18,427 nt of DNA from Sedimentibacter sp. (GTDB taxonomy: Bacteria > Bacillota > Clostridia > Tissierellales > Sedimentibacteraceae): contig JAQSYS010000008.1 of the NCBI GenBank assembly GCA_029256005.1, positions 1 to 18,427 on the forward strand. Reading direction: 5' to 3'. Position 1 is the stretch's first letter. Every line of letters begins with the position of its first letter. The position numbers and the translations under genes are program-made. Of this stretch, positions 1 to 7,075 are shown in pieces. The notes under the pieces are model-generated. The model saw only the letters and a list, made by a program, of their open reading frames with translations, did not search any database and was not told where the DNA came from.

Positions 1-984
1 GGCGGTTCCTTTGGTGGAAGTCCATCTGGCAGATCCGGCGGATTATTCGGCGGAGGAAGTAACAGAGGAGTTTTTGGTAGTGGAGGTTTTCCCAGTGGTC
101 CTAAGGTTGGAGTACCTTTTGGAGTACCTAGAGGTATAAATATGGGAGGCAACACAGGGGGAGGCTTTGGTGGCGGATATAGAAGAAACAGTGCTCCAAG
201 CGGATGTGCACCTAGTGGATGCTTGACTGTTTTAATTATTTTGGTCGTTTTCATTGCTATAATGATAGCGATTTCGGCTTTCAGCGGAATGATGACAAAT
301 AATAGTTCAAATGATATTACAATATCAACCGTTGAGCGTATACCTCTACCAAAGGGTTCTGTAAATGAAACTGAATATTTTGATGACAGACTTGGATGGA
401 TTAATAATGAGACAAAACTAGAAAAAGGGCTGGAATACTTTTATGATGAAACTGGAGTACAGCCATATTTATATTTAACTGATAATATTAACGGTAATTT
501 TTATCCTTCAGATATTGAGTTGGAGGAGTTTGCCAATGATTTATATGATGAATTATTTACCGATGAGTCCCACTTGCTATTTGTATTTTATGAATATGAA
601 GGCATGTACATGGACTGGTATGTTACAGGTACTCAAGCTAAACAGGTGATTGATAGAGAAGCAGCTGACATATTGCTGGATTATGTAGACAGATATTATT
701 ATGAAAGTGATTTAACTGATGAAGAATTTTTCAGCAATTCATTTTCTGATGCTGCTAACAGAATTATGACAGTAACGCGCTCTCCTTGGATTACAGTGTT
801 TATTGTAATAGGAGCTGCTGTTTTGGTTTTAATTTTGTTTATTTGGTGGAAGAAGGCTAAAAAGCAAAAGAACCTTGAAGCAAAGCAGATGGAGGATATT
901 TTAAAAACACCTCTAGATACATTTGGTGACACAGAAGCAGAGGATTTAGCAAACAAATATGAAGATAACAATAAAGATTTATAA
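1..984 (+). CDS. Glycine-rich membrane protein with TPM/YgcG-like domain (5' partial)
   Basis: The reading frame is open from the first base, and the 47 codons before the first ATG (142) already encode a Gly/Ser/Pro-rich segment that continues past it, so the true start is probably upstream of the window. A GAGG at 131-134 makes a start at 142 possible but less likely. Counting from base 1: a Gly-rich linker to about residue 65, a membrane helix at about 75-97, a globular part at about 123-259, a second helix at about 262-283 ending in WW, then a charged cytoplasmic tail. The globular part resembles the TPM fold of YgcG-type proteins (helix, then a beta strand ending near LLFVFYEYEG, then a strand near YVTGTQAK); this is inferred from pattern only. 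It lies 34 bases ahead of the PspA gene with no terminator between. Bacillus subtilis also keeps pspA next to membrane proteins (ydjGHI), which suggests an envelope-stress role. Confidence 0.7.
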   Translation, partial: GGSFGGSPSGRSGGLFGGGSNRGVFGSGGFPSGPKVGVPFGVPRGINMGGNTGGGFGGGYRRNSAPSGCAPSGCLTVLIILVVFIAIMIAISAFSGMMTNNSSNDITISTVERIPLPKGSVNETEYFDDRLGWINNETKLEKGLEYFYDETGVQPYLYLTDNINGNFYPSDIELEEFANDLYDELFTDESHLLFVFYEYEGMYMDWYVTGTQAKQVIDREAADILLDYVDRYYYESDLTDEEFFSNSFSDAANRIMTVTRSPWITVFIVIGAAVLVLILFIWWKKAKKQKNLEAKQMEDILKTPLDTFGDTEAEDLANKYEDNNKDL

Positions 985-1018
985 CTAAATTAAAATATAG
1001 AAATCATAGGAGGAAAAA

Positions 1019-1696
1019 ATGTCAATTTTAGAAAGATTCGGAGATATTATTAAAGCAAACATCAATGTGGTTTTGGAAAAGATGGAAGACCCTGAGAAGA
1101 TGATTGATCAGTATTTAAGAGATATGTCAGAGGACTTGGCAGAGGTTAAGAAAAGCACAGCTGGTGTTATGGCAGAAGAAACACGCACAAAACGTCTTGT
1201 TGATGAAAATCAATCAGAGGTTTTAAAGTATGCTGATTTGGCAAAAAAAGCCCTTGTAGCAGGCAATGAAGGCGATGCAAGAGTATTTGTAAACAAAAAA
1301 CAAGAGCTTGAGAACATAGGTGCTGGCCTCATGACTGCTTATGCAGCTGCTCATGAAAATGCTATAAAGATGAGACAGATGCATGATAAGTTGACTTCTG
1401 ATATTGAAGAATTAAAGGCTAGAAGAAATATAATAAAATCAAAGGTTGCAGTTGCTAAAACTCAGGAAACTCTTAACAAAGCAACAGCTGCTACTGAAAG
1501 AATCCAAGGTACAAGCAGTGCATTTGAACGTATGGAAGCAAAGGCAGACAAAATGCTTGATGAAGCAAATGCAATGGCTGATTTGAATATGGAACCTATT
1601 GATGAAGCAAAGGCTCTGGAAGAAAAATATGGAGCAATGGGCGATAATTCTGTTGATGAAGAATTAAAGAAATTAAAAAGTGAATTAGGGTTATAA
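1019..1696 (+). CDS. pspA: PspA/IM30 family envelope-stress protein
   Basis: The 225-residue protein has the length and layout of PspA/IM30/Vipp1 proteins: an amphipathic N-terminus (MSILERFGDIIKANIN), the family signature around residues 20-36 (LEKMEDPEKMIDQYLRDM), and long, nearly uninterrupted coiled-coil helices rich in Ala, Glu and Lys. Family members assemble as ESCRT-III-like rods or rings on the inner face of the cytoplasmic membrane and protect it when proton leakage or antibiotics damage it. The start is fixed by AGGAGG at 1008-1013, six bases before the ATG. The gene follows the two-helix membrane protein in the same unit and is closed by a strong terminator. No Psp-type regulator (PspF) is nearby, so control is more likely by an upstream promoter outside the window. 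Confidence 0.93.
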   Translation: MSILERFGDIIKANINVVLEKMEDPEKMIDQYLRDMSEDLAEVKKSTAGVMAEETRTKRLVDENQSEVLKYADLAKKALVAGNEGDARVFVNKKQELENIGAGLMTAYAAAHENAIKMRQMHDKLTSDIEELKARRNIIKSKVAVAKTQETLNKATAATERIQGTSSAFERMEAKADKMLDEANAMADLNMEPIDEAKALEEKYGAMGDNSVDEELKKLKSELGL

Positions 1697-1710
1697 GAGA
1701 TACAACACAC

Positions 1711-1745
1711 AAAGCAGTTAAGAAAAATCTTAACTGCTTTTTTTT
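1711..1745 (+). terminator. Factor-independent terminator after pspA
   Basis: A perfect 13-bp stem (1711-1723 with 1728-1740) closes a four-base AAAA loop, and the 3' arm runs into a T tract to 1745. It ends the pspA unit. Confidence 0.93.
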
Positions 1746-1802
1746 GAAATTTTTAAAATGTTATATATCGCTCAATAAAAACTTTAGTGCACTGATATAA
1801 TA

Positions 1803-1811
1803 TGGTATAAT
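1803..1811 (+). promoter_or_regulatory. Extended -10 promoter for the GyrI-like gene
   Basis: TGGTATAAT gives a consensus -10 hexamer at 1806-1811 with the TGn extension. No good -35 hexamer is seen 17 bases upstream, which is common for extended -10 promoters. It lies between the pspA terminator and the start at 1854. Confidence 0.65.
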
Positions 1812-1853
1812 TAGTAAAAGTGTATTAAAACATTTATATGAACGGAGATAATC

Positions 1854-2483
1854 ATGAAATACGAATGGAAAAAAGAAGAGAAGAATCTTTATTTGCCGAA
1901 ACAAAAACCTGAACTTGTCACTGTTCCTAAGCAAAAATTTTTCATGGTTAGCGGAAAGGGAAATCCAAACAACAATGAAGAATTCGCAACAAAAATTGGT
2001 GTTCTTTATTCTTTGGCATATGCAGTGAGAATGATGCCTAAAAACGGATTCACTCCTGAAGGATATTTTGAATATACAGTTTACCCACTAGAGGGAGTTT
2101 GGGATTTGACAGAAGAAGGCATAAAATCAGGTGCTTTAAACAAGGATGAATTGGTTTATACTATAATGATAAGGCAGCCTGAATTTGTAAATGAAGATGT
2201 TGTTAAGAGAGCATTTGAAATTGCAAACAAGAAAAAACCAAGCACATTTTTAAAGGACGTCATTTTTGATAGTATGGAGGATGGTTTATGTGTACAAATG
2301 ATGCATGTGGGACCATTTGATGATGAACCACAAAGTTTTGAATTAATGAAAAATTTTATAGCTGAAAATAATTTAGAAAGAACTTCAATGTTGCATAGAG
2401 AAATTTATCTATCTGATTTTAACAAGGTAGCACCGGAAAAATTAAAAACTGTTTTGAGATACAAGGTAAAGCAAAATAGATAA
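1854..2483 (+). CDS. GyrI-like small-molecule-binding domain protein
   Basis: This 209-residue soluble protein matches the GyrI-like/SOUL-type family related to the ligand-binding half of BmrR-type regulators. The clues are the opening KQKFFMVSGKGNPNN strand and loop, the central YTVYPLEGVWDLTEEG segment, and the late DGLCVQMMHVGPFDDEPQSFELM segment ending in HREIYLSDF, which is typical of the family's C-terminal strand. There is no DNA-binding domain, so it is probably a stand-alone binding protein or hydrolase-like relative, not a regulator. The start is supported by CGGAG at 1843-1847 and by the promoter just upstream. The next gene begins 21 bases after the stop, so the two are probably co-transcribed. 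The ligand cannot be told from sequence. Confidence 0.8.
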   Translation: MKYEWKKEEKNLYLPKQKPELVTVPKQKFFMVSGKGNPNNNEEFATKIGVLYSLAYAVRMMPKNGFTPEGYFEYTVYPLEGVWDLTEEGIKSGALNKDELVYTIMIRQPEFVNEDVVKRAFEIANKKKPSTFLKDVIFDSMEDGLCVQMMHVGPFDDEPQSFELMKNFIAENNLERTSMLHREIYLSDFNKVAPEKLKTVLRYKVKQNR

Positions 2484-2504
2484 ATTTTATAAAGGAGCAG
2501 AAAT

Positions 2505-3509
2505 ATGCCATTGCAAATTGTTAGAAATGATATAACTAAAATGGAAGTGGATGCTGTTGTTAATGCTGCTAACTCACACCTTAAAATGGGTGGAGGAGTA
2601 TGCGGAGCTATATTTAATGCTGCCGGTGCTGAAAAATTGCAGGCAGAATGTGACTTAATCGGCAAATGTAATATAGGAGAAGCTGTTATTACAAAGGGCT
2701 ACAAGCTTCCTGCCAAATATATAATTCATGCAGTTGGTCCTGTCTGGGACGGCGGAAACAGCAATGAAGAAAAATCTTTAACTGATTGTTATGTAAATTC
2801 CTTAAATCTTGCTAAGAAACACAATTTGAATTCAATAGCATTTCCTTTGATATCATCTGGTATTTACGGATATCCTAAGGATAAGGCATTCAGGGTTGCG
2901 GTATCAGCAATTCAGCAATTTTTGCTTCATAATGATATGATGGTATATCTTATTGTCTTTGATAAGAAAGCTGTTGAAATTAGCGAAAAGCTGTTTAAAT
3001 CAATTGAAAAATACATAGATTACAACTATGTAGATGAAATGCTTGATAAAAAAAGAAATCGGTATGCAGAGGAATTTAATATTAGCTACAACCTTGAAAT
3101 GCCTCCTGAAGCAGCTATTAAACCAATGAAGCATGGAAAAAGAAGTTTGGAGGATGTTGTTGCCCAAATGGAAGAAACCTTTACCGAGATGCTTTTAAGG
3201 CTGATAGATGAAAAGGGAAAGACGGATGTTCAAGCATACAAGAAGGCTAACATAGACCGAAAGCTTTTTTCGAAAATAAGATCAGACAAATTTTACAAAC
3301 CAAGAAAAGCAACTGCTCTTGCCTTGGCAATTTCATTGGAATTAAATATTGACGAAACAAAGGACTTGCTGAGTAAATCAGGTTATGCACTGTCTCACAG
3401 CAACAAATTTGATATAATTGTTGAATATTTTATAGAAGAAAAAATATTTGACATATTTGAAATCAATGAAGCATTGTTTGCCTTTGAACAGAATTTACTG
3501 GGAGTATAA
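2505..3509 (+). CDS. Macro-domain protein with C-terminal helical (HTH-like) domain
   Basis: Residues 1 to about 165 are a macro domain, the fold that binds ADP-ribose and, in some branches, removes it from proteins or from O-acetyl-ADP-ribose. The first binding loop reads VNAANSHLKMGGGVCGAIFNAAG-like over residues 19-41, and the second loop is SGIYGYP at 118-124. In MacroD/YmdB-type hydrolases the residue after GGGV is usually Asp; here it is Cys33, so hydrolase activity is uncertain. After a charged linker (about 171-212) comes a helical domain (about 213-334) with a run resembling an XRE-like helix-turn-helix (DVQAYKKANIDRKLFSKIRS), followed by helices rich in Leu and Ala. The same tail is familiar from clostridial macro proteins, but I know of no assigned function. 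AAAGGAG lies just before the ATG. The gene follows the GyrI-like gene and ends at a clear terminator. Confidence 0.88.
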   Translation: MPLQIVRNDITKMEVDAVVNAANSHLKMGGGVCGAIFNAAGAEKLQAECDLIGKCNIGEAVITKGYKLPAKYIIHAVGPVWDGGNSNEEKSLTDCYVNSLNLAKKHNLNSIAFPLISSGIYGYPKDKAFRVAVSAIQQFLLHNDMMVYLIVFDKKAVEISEKLFKSIEKYIDYNYVDEMLDKKRNRYAEEFNISYNLEMPPEAAIKPMKHGKRSLEDVVAQMEETFTEMLLRLIDEKGKTDVQAYKKANIDRKLFSKIRSDKFYKPRKATALALAISLELNIDETKDLLSKSGYALSHSNKFDIIVEYFIEEKIFDIFEINEALFAFEQNLLGV

Positions 3510-3511
3510 GT

Positions 3512-3536
3512 GTCGCATTTAATGCGACCTTTTTTT
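3512..3536 (+). terminator. Terminator after the macro-domain gene
   Basis: GTCGCA (3512-3517) pairs with TGCGAC (3523-3528) around a five-base loop, followed by a T run at 3530-3536. It starts three bases after the stop codon. Confidence 0.88.
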
Positions 3537-3583
3537 ATTGTAAAAATGATATCCTTCATCTATCAAATATATGGAGGGTAATT

Positions 3584-4243
3584 ATGAAACAAAATTTAAC
3601 TGAATTAGTATTTATTTTAGACAGAAGCGGTTCAATGTCCGGACTTGAAGAGGACACAATAGGTGGTTTCAACTCAATGCTAGAGAAACAAAAAAATGAA
3701 GTGGGAGAAGCATTTGTGACGACAGTATTATTTGATAACAATTATGAACTTTTGCATGACAGAATGAATATCAAAGACATAAAGCTAATAACAAGAAATG
3801 AATATTATGTAGGAGGCTCAACAGCATTACTTGATGCATTAGGAACTACCATCAATAACATAGGATATACACTGTCAGAAACAAAGGAAGAGAATCGCCC
3901 AGAAAAAATAATGTTTGTAATCATAACTGATGGTATGGAAAACTCAAGCCATGAATTCAACCACAAAAAGATAAAGAACATGATAGAGCATCAAAAATCA
4001 AAGTATTCTTGGGATTTCATTTTTTTAGGTGCAAACATTGATGCAGTTGAAACAGCATCTAGCTTTGGGATAAATGAAGACAGGGCAGTCAACTTCATAA
4101 GTGACAGCGAGGGAACAGAATTAAACTATAAAGTTTTAAGTGAAGCAGTTAGCTGTTTCAGACAGGGTAAAAATGTTGATCCAAACTGGAAAATGGAAAT
4201 ACAAGAGGATTTTAATAAGAGAGGAAGCCCTAAAAGAAGGTAA
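3584..4243 (+). CDS. Von Willebrand factor A (vWA) domain protein
   Basis: The 219-residue soluble protein is almost entirely one vWA domain with a complete metal-ion-dependent adhesion site: DxSxS at D13, S15 and S17 (FILDRSGSMSG), Thr80 in GGSTALLDA, and Asp116 in IITDGMENSS. It has no signal peptide or membrane helix, so it acts in the cytoplasm. Cytoplasmic bacterial vWA proteins usually act as metal-dependent scaffolds, for example in tellurium-resistance-like or chaperone systems. GGAGGG at 3573-3578 fixes the start. The gene follows the macro-domain gene at 74 bases, but a terminator lies between, so it probably has its own promoter or depends on read-through. The C-terminus is basic (RGSPKRR). 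The partner protein is unknown; the macro-domain neighbour is the best candidate. Confidence 0.9.
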   Translation: MKQNLTELVFILDRSGSMSGLEEDTIGGFNSMLEKQKNEVGEAFVTTVLFDNNYELLHDRMNIKDIKLITRNEYYVGGSTALLDALGTTINNIGYTLSETKEENRPEKIMFVIITDGMENSSHEFNHKKIKNMIEHQKSKYSWDFIFLGANIDAVETASSFGINEDRAVNFISDSEGTELNYKVLSEAVSCFRQGKNVDPNWKMEIQEDFNKRGSPKRR

Positions 4244-4249
4244 ATTTCT

Positions 4250-4274
4250 GGAGAGTTTACTCTCTTTCTCTTTG
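4250..4274 (+). terminator. Possible weak terminator after the vWA gene
   Basis: GAGAG (4251-4255) pairs with CTCTC (4260-4264) around a TTTA loop, followed by a pyrimidine-rich, interrupted T tract. The stem is short, so termination may be partial. Confidence 0.5.
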
Positions 4275-4356
4275 TTATACTTATTTGTCATATGTAATTT
4301 TTTATGATAATATAAATATTATTTTAAATAAATTTTTTATTACTTGGAGCAATATT

Positions 4357-4557
4357 ATGGGCGATGAACAAAAAGTATCAGAAATATACAAAGAGATTGA
4401 TGATATTTATAATACAATTGCAAAATCAGATTTAAATATAAAGACTAAAAATTATATAAATGAAAAATACAATAAAATCAATAAGTTTTATAAAGAATTT
4501 ATTGACAATTATTTAGATTTTAGAGAAATAAGTGATAGTTTATATGATGGAATTTAG
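4357..4557 (+). CDS. Small helical hypothetical protein (66 aa)
   Basis: A 66-residue ORF begins at ATG 4357 with GGAG at 4346-4349, seven bases upstream. The same frame extends to a TTG at 4285, but that stretch is AT-rich promoter-like DNA without a ribosome binding site, so the shorter form is preferred. The predicted protein is charged and helical, rich in Lys, Ile, Asn, Tyr and Asp, with a heptad-like spread of hydrophobic residues (about residues 5-55), which suggests a small coiled coil or helical bundle. It has no signal peptide and no family that I recognise. It stands alone between a weak terminator and a strong one, with its base composition even more AT-rich than its neighbours. 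It could be a recently acquired or fast-evolving gene, but a chance ORF is not excluded. Confidence 0.55.
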   Translation: MGDEQKVSEIYKEIDDIYNTIAKSDLNIKTKNYINEKYNKINKFYKEFIDNYLDFREISDSLYDGI

Positions 4558-4590
4558 TAAATATAAATAGTTAATTAAATAATTAATACA

Positions 4591-4620
4591 AAAAATCTAT
4601 GCTTATGTATAGATTTTTTT
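4591..4620 (+). terminator. Terminator after the small ORF
   Basis: AAAAATCTAT (4591-4600) pairs with ATAGATTTTT (4609-4618), and the stem can extend by a G-T and a C-G pair to a TTAT loop. It ends in a T run. Such a clear terminator just behind the 66-codon ORF supports transcription of that ORF. Confidence 0.85.
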
Positions 4621-4648
4621 ATTAAATATTTATATAGCTTTATTTTTA

Positions 4649-4657
4649 TGGTATACT
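4649..4657 (+). promoter_or_regulatory. Extended -10 promoter for the alaX-like gene
   Basis: TGGTATACT carries a TATACT -10 hexamer at 4652-4657 with the TGn extension. No strong -35 is seen. It lies about 40 bases before the TTG start at 4700. Confidence 0.5.
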
Positions 4658-4699
4658 TAATAAAAAATTATTATATTTAGATGTGACAGGAGAAATAAA

Positions 4700-5887
4700 T
4701 TGAATACAAGCGAGAAGGTATACCAGGGAAATTCTTATTTAACTGAACTGAATGCAGAAGTTATAAGCTGCACTAAAAAGGATGACTTTTACGAAGTAAT
4801 ACTAGATAGAACAATATTTTATCCTCACATGTCAGGAGGACAGCCAAAAGATAGAGGTACTATAAATAAAATTGAGGTTTTTGATGTACAGGAGCATGGC
4901 GATGAGATAATACACATGCTAAGAGAACCTATAAGCGGAACAGTGTCAATGTTGATTGATTTTGATATAAGGTTTGATTATATGCAGCAGCATACAGGCC
5001 AGCATATTCTTTCATATGCATTTGCAGAGCTTTTTAATGGAAATACAGTTGGATTTCATTTAAGCGACAGTTATACAACAGTGGATATTGACATACCGTT
5101 AACTGATGAAATGATTGAGCAGGCAGAACAGCTTAGCAATAAAATTATATATGAAAATAAAATTGTAACAGCTTCAGTCTATGCATATGAAATGGCTCTA
5201 AAATTAAATTTGAGAAAAGCACCGATTGAACTTGATAATTTGAGAATAATCAGTATAGAAAACTATGATAAATGTGCTTGTGGAGGCACCCATGTAAATT
5301 ATACAGGTGAAATTGGAATTATAAAGGTTACAAAGACCGAAAAATACAAAAATGGTACAAGAGTTGAATTCCAATGCGGCAAAAGAGCATTAAATGATTA
5401 TATTTTAAAAAATAAAAATATTTTAAGCTTATCTTCAATACTTACATGTAGGACTGATATGCTTTTGGACAATTTTGAAAAAGTATTGAACGAAAACAAG
5501 AAGCTTAAAAAGGATTTAATTAACATAAATAGCCAGCTAAATGATTATAAGGCAAAGGAATATAGAAATAATGCAACAATGAGGGATGGAATCAACTTTA
5601 TATTTGTTTGTTCAGACAATGAGGTCAAGGACTTAAGGTTTATTTGTTCAAAAATTACTGAAAGTGATAATTGCGTAGTAGTATTGGTATCAGAAATTGA
5701 AGATAGCTGCAACCTTGTTATAGGACAGTCTAAAAATTTAAATCTGGATATAGAAAATATCTTTGAACAGTGCAAAACATTAATTAACGGTAAGGGCGGC
5801 GGTAACAACTATTTGATGCAATGCACAGGTAATGTGTTAAAAGGTGAAGAGTGCTTAGAAACGGCAAGTAATATTATGCTTTCTTGA
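4700..5887 (+). CDS. AlaX-type alanyl-tRNA editing hydrolase with DHHA1 domain
   Basis: The protein resembles the editing half of alanyl-tRNA synthetase freed from the synthetase, and should hydrolyse Ser- or Gly-tRNA(Ala) mischarged in the cytoplasm. An N-terminal barrel part carries SGGQPKDRG (45-53). The second-additional-domain zinc site is complete: H98xxxH102 (QQHTGQH) and C194xxxH198 (CACGGTH). After a coiled-coil region (about 255-295) there is a C-terminal DHHA1-like domain ending in the glycine-rich KGGGNNYLMQCTG stretch. At 395 residues it is the long AlaX form rather than the short one. The start is TTG, supported by AGGAG at 4688-4692; no in-frame ATG fits the domain start. It is a single-gene unit with its own promoter and terminator. 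I leave the symbol empty because AlaX subtypes are not uniformly named. Confidence 0.92.
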   Translation: MNTSEKVYQGNSYLTELNAEVISCTKKDDFYEVILDRTIFYPHMSGGQPKDRGTINKIEVFDVQEHGDEIIHMLREPISGTVSMLIDFDIRFDYMQQHTGQHILSYAFAELFNGNTVGFHLSDSYTTVDIDIPLTDEMIEQAEQLSNKIIYENKIVTASVYAYEMALKLNLRKAPIELDNLRIISIENYDKCACGGTHVNYTGEIGIIKVTKTEKYKNGTRVEFQCGKRALNDYILKNKNILSLSSILTCRTDMLLDNFEKVLNENKKLKKDLININSQLNDYKAKEYRNNATMRDGINFIFVCSDNEVKDLRFICSKITESDNCVVVLVSEIEDSCNLVIGQSKNLNLDIENIFEQCKTLINGKGGGNNYLMQCTGNVLKGEECLETASNIMLS

Positions 5888-5934
5888 AATTGAAAACACG
5901 AGATTTTATGAATACACCCCAGAATAATAAATGC

Positions 5935-5958
5935 AGCTGCGATTAAGCAGCTTTTTTT
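5935..5958 (+). terminator. Terminator after the alaX-like gene
   Basis: AGCTGC (5935-5940) pairs with GCAGCT (5947-5952) around GATTAA, followed by a seven-base T run. Confidence 0.85.
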
Positions 5959-6009
5959 GTCTTAATTATTTCGCTAAATGATTTTATAGTAGATAAAAAA
6001 ACGTTTTAT

Positions 6010-6018
6010 TGGTATAAT
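6010..6018 (+). promoter_or_regulatory. Extended -10 promoter for the GNAT gene
   Basis: TGGTATAAT: consensus -10 at 6013-6018 with TGn extension and a weak -35. It lies between the alaX terminator and the start at 6077. Confidence 0.65.
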
Positions 6019-6076
6019 GTTAGCAATAAAAAGCATCATTAGATATTGAATAAATTTAAATTTAGGAGGAAGCTCA

Positions 6077-6616
6077 ATGAGTATAAGTTACGAAGTTATT
6101 TCTGAGGATAACTTAATAATTTTGAGGGATTTATGTAATGATTTAATGCATTATCAAAAATCAAAGGCTAGCATATATCCGGAGTTATTTGACAACATGT
6201 GCTTTGAAACAAGGTTGGTTCCATCTGTAAAAAGTTCTAAGGATATTTATATTGCAGTTGCAAAAGATGATGATGAAGTTGTCGGATATGCTTACAGTAC
6301 TGTTGCTCCTAAAACAACTTATTCAGGAGGTTTTGCTACATTGCACTGTGATGCTTTCTTTGATTTTGACTCTGTAAAAAATGTAGATGTGGGAAGCGTT
6401 TCACAGTTTTACCTTAAGCCAGGATATAGAAACAGGGGTATAGGAAGTGAATTATTCAATATGTCCATGGATTGGTTCAGCAACTTTGATGATATAGAAG
6501 ACATTTTTATTTTTGTATCTAACGGAAATGACAATGCTTTGGAGTTTTATCTGGATAAAGGTTTTGACGTAAGTCATCAGATACTTGATGGTTTTATAAC
6601 AGTTTTAAGAAATTAA
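6077..6616 (+). CDS. GNAT-family N-acetyltransferase
   Basis: A 179-residue single-domain acetyltransferase that should transfer an acetyl group from acetyl-CoA to an amine. The acetyl-CoA pyrophosphate-binding motif A is clear: strand VGSVSQFYLKPGY followed by R118-N-R-G121-I-G123 at the start of helix 3. The later NGNDNALEFYLDKGFDV segment (about 149-164) is the usual C-terminal GNAT signature, where Asn and Tyr line the acetyl-CoA site. An excellent AGGAGG lies before the ATG. The substrate cannot be predicted; the family covers antibiotics, polyamines, peptides and protein N-termini. It is followed by the CsaA-like gene 57 bases on without a visible terminator, so the two may be co-transcribed. 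Confidence 0.9.
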   Translation: MSISYEVISEDNLIILRDLCNDLMHYQKSKASIYPELFDNMCFETRLVPSVKSSKDIYIAVAKDDDEVVGYAYSTVAPKTTYSGGFATLHCDAFFDFDSVKNVDVGSVSQFYLKPGYRNRGIGSELFNMSMDWFSNFDDIEDIFIFVSNGNDNALEFYLDKGFDVSHQILDGFITVLRN

Positions 6617-6673
6617 AGCAATAAGAAATATGATAAATTTATTAAGGTGAAGTTTTATTATTATGAGGTGAAT

Positions 6674-7003
6674 ATGATTACATTCGATGATTTTGCAAAA
6701 GTAGACATAAGAGTTGGAGAAATAGTAAAAGCAGAGGTTTTTGAAAAGGCAAGACGTCCTGCATATAAACTATTAGTTGATTTTGGAGAGGAAATAGGAA
6801 TAAAAAAGTCCAGTGCACAAGTTACGGATTTATATAAAATTGAGGATTTAGTAGGGAAGCAGATTCTTGCTGTAATTAATTTTCCAGCTAGGCAAATAGC
6901 TGATTTTATGTCAGAGGTTTTGGTGTTGGGAACATATTCAAAGGATGGAGTAGTTTTGATTCAGCCTGAGAGAGATGTTGAAAAAGGTGATAAATTGGGA
7001 TAA
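6674..7003 (+). CDS. csaA: CsaA-type tRNA-binding domain protein
   Basis: The 109-residue protein is a stand-alone tRNA-binding (EMAP II/Arc1p-like) OB-fold domain. It begins FDDFAKVDIRVGEIVKAE, carries the KLLVDFGEEIG and SSAQVTDLY segments, and ends with LIQPERDVEKGDKLG, all typical of CsaA. Bacillus subtilis CsaA has nearly the same length and acts as a homodimer with tRNA-binding and export-chaperone activity. I chose ATG 6674 with GAGGTG at 6665-6670. A GTG at 6647 would add nine residues that are absent from relatives and lacks a convincing ribosome binding site. It lies between the GNAT and universal stress genes, with no terminator on either side. Confidence 0.9.
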   Translation: MITFDDFAKVDIRVGEIVKAEVFEKARRPAYKLLVDFGEEIGIKKSSAQVTDLYKIEDLVGKQILAVINFPARQIADFMSEVLVLGTYSKDGVVLIQPERDVEKGDKLG

Positions 7004-7075
7004 CATTTCATATGATTTTTTATTTAATGTTTGAATAGTTATAGAATGGATATATACTAATTGAGGAGGGATGCT

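Noticed and set aside
4285..4356. TTG start extending the small ORF by 24 codons
   Set aside because: It has no ribosome binding site and covers AT-rich promoter-like DNA, while ATG 4357 has GGAG at good spacing.
6647..6673. GTG start for csaA
   Set aside because: It adds nine residues not typical of CsaA, and the ATG at 6674 has GAGGTG upstream.
7053..7058. TATACT as a -10 box for the usp gene (with TTGAAT at 7031)
   Set aside because: Transcription would start inside the ribosome binding site, so I do not annotate it; the gene may be read from upstream.
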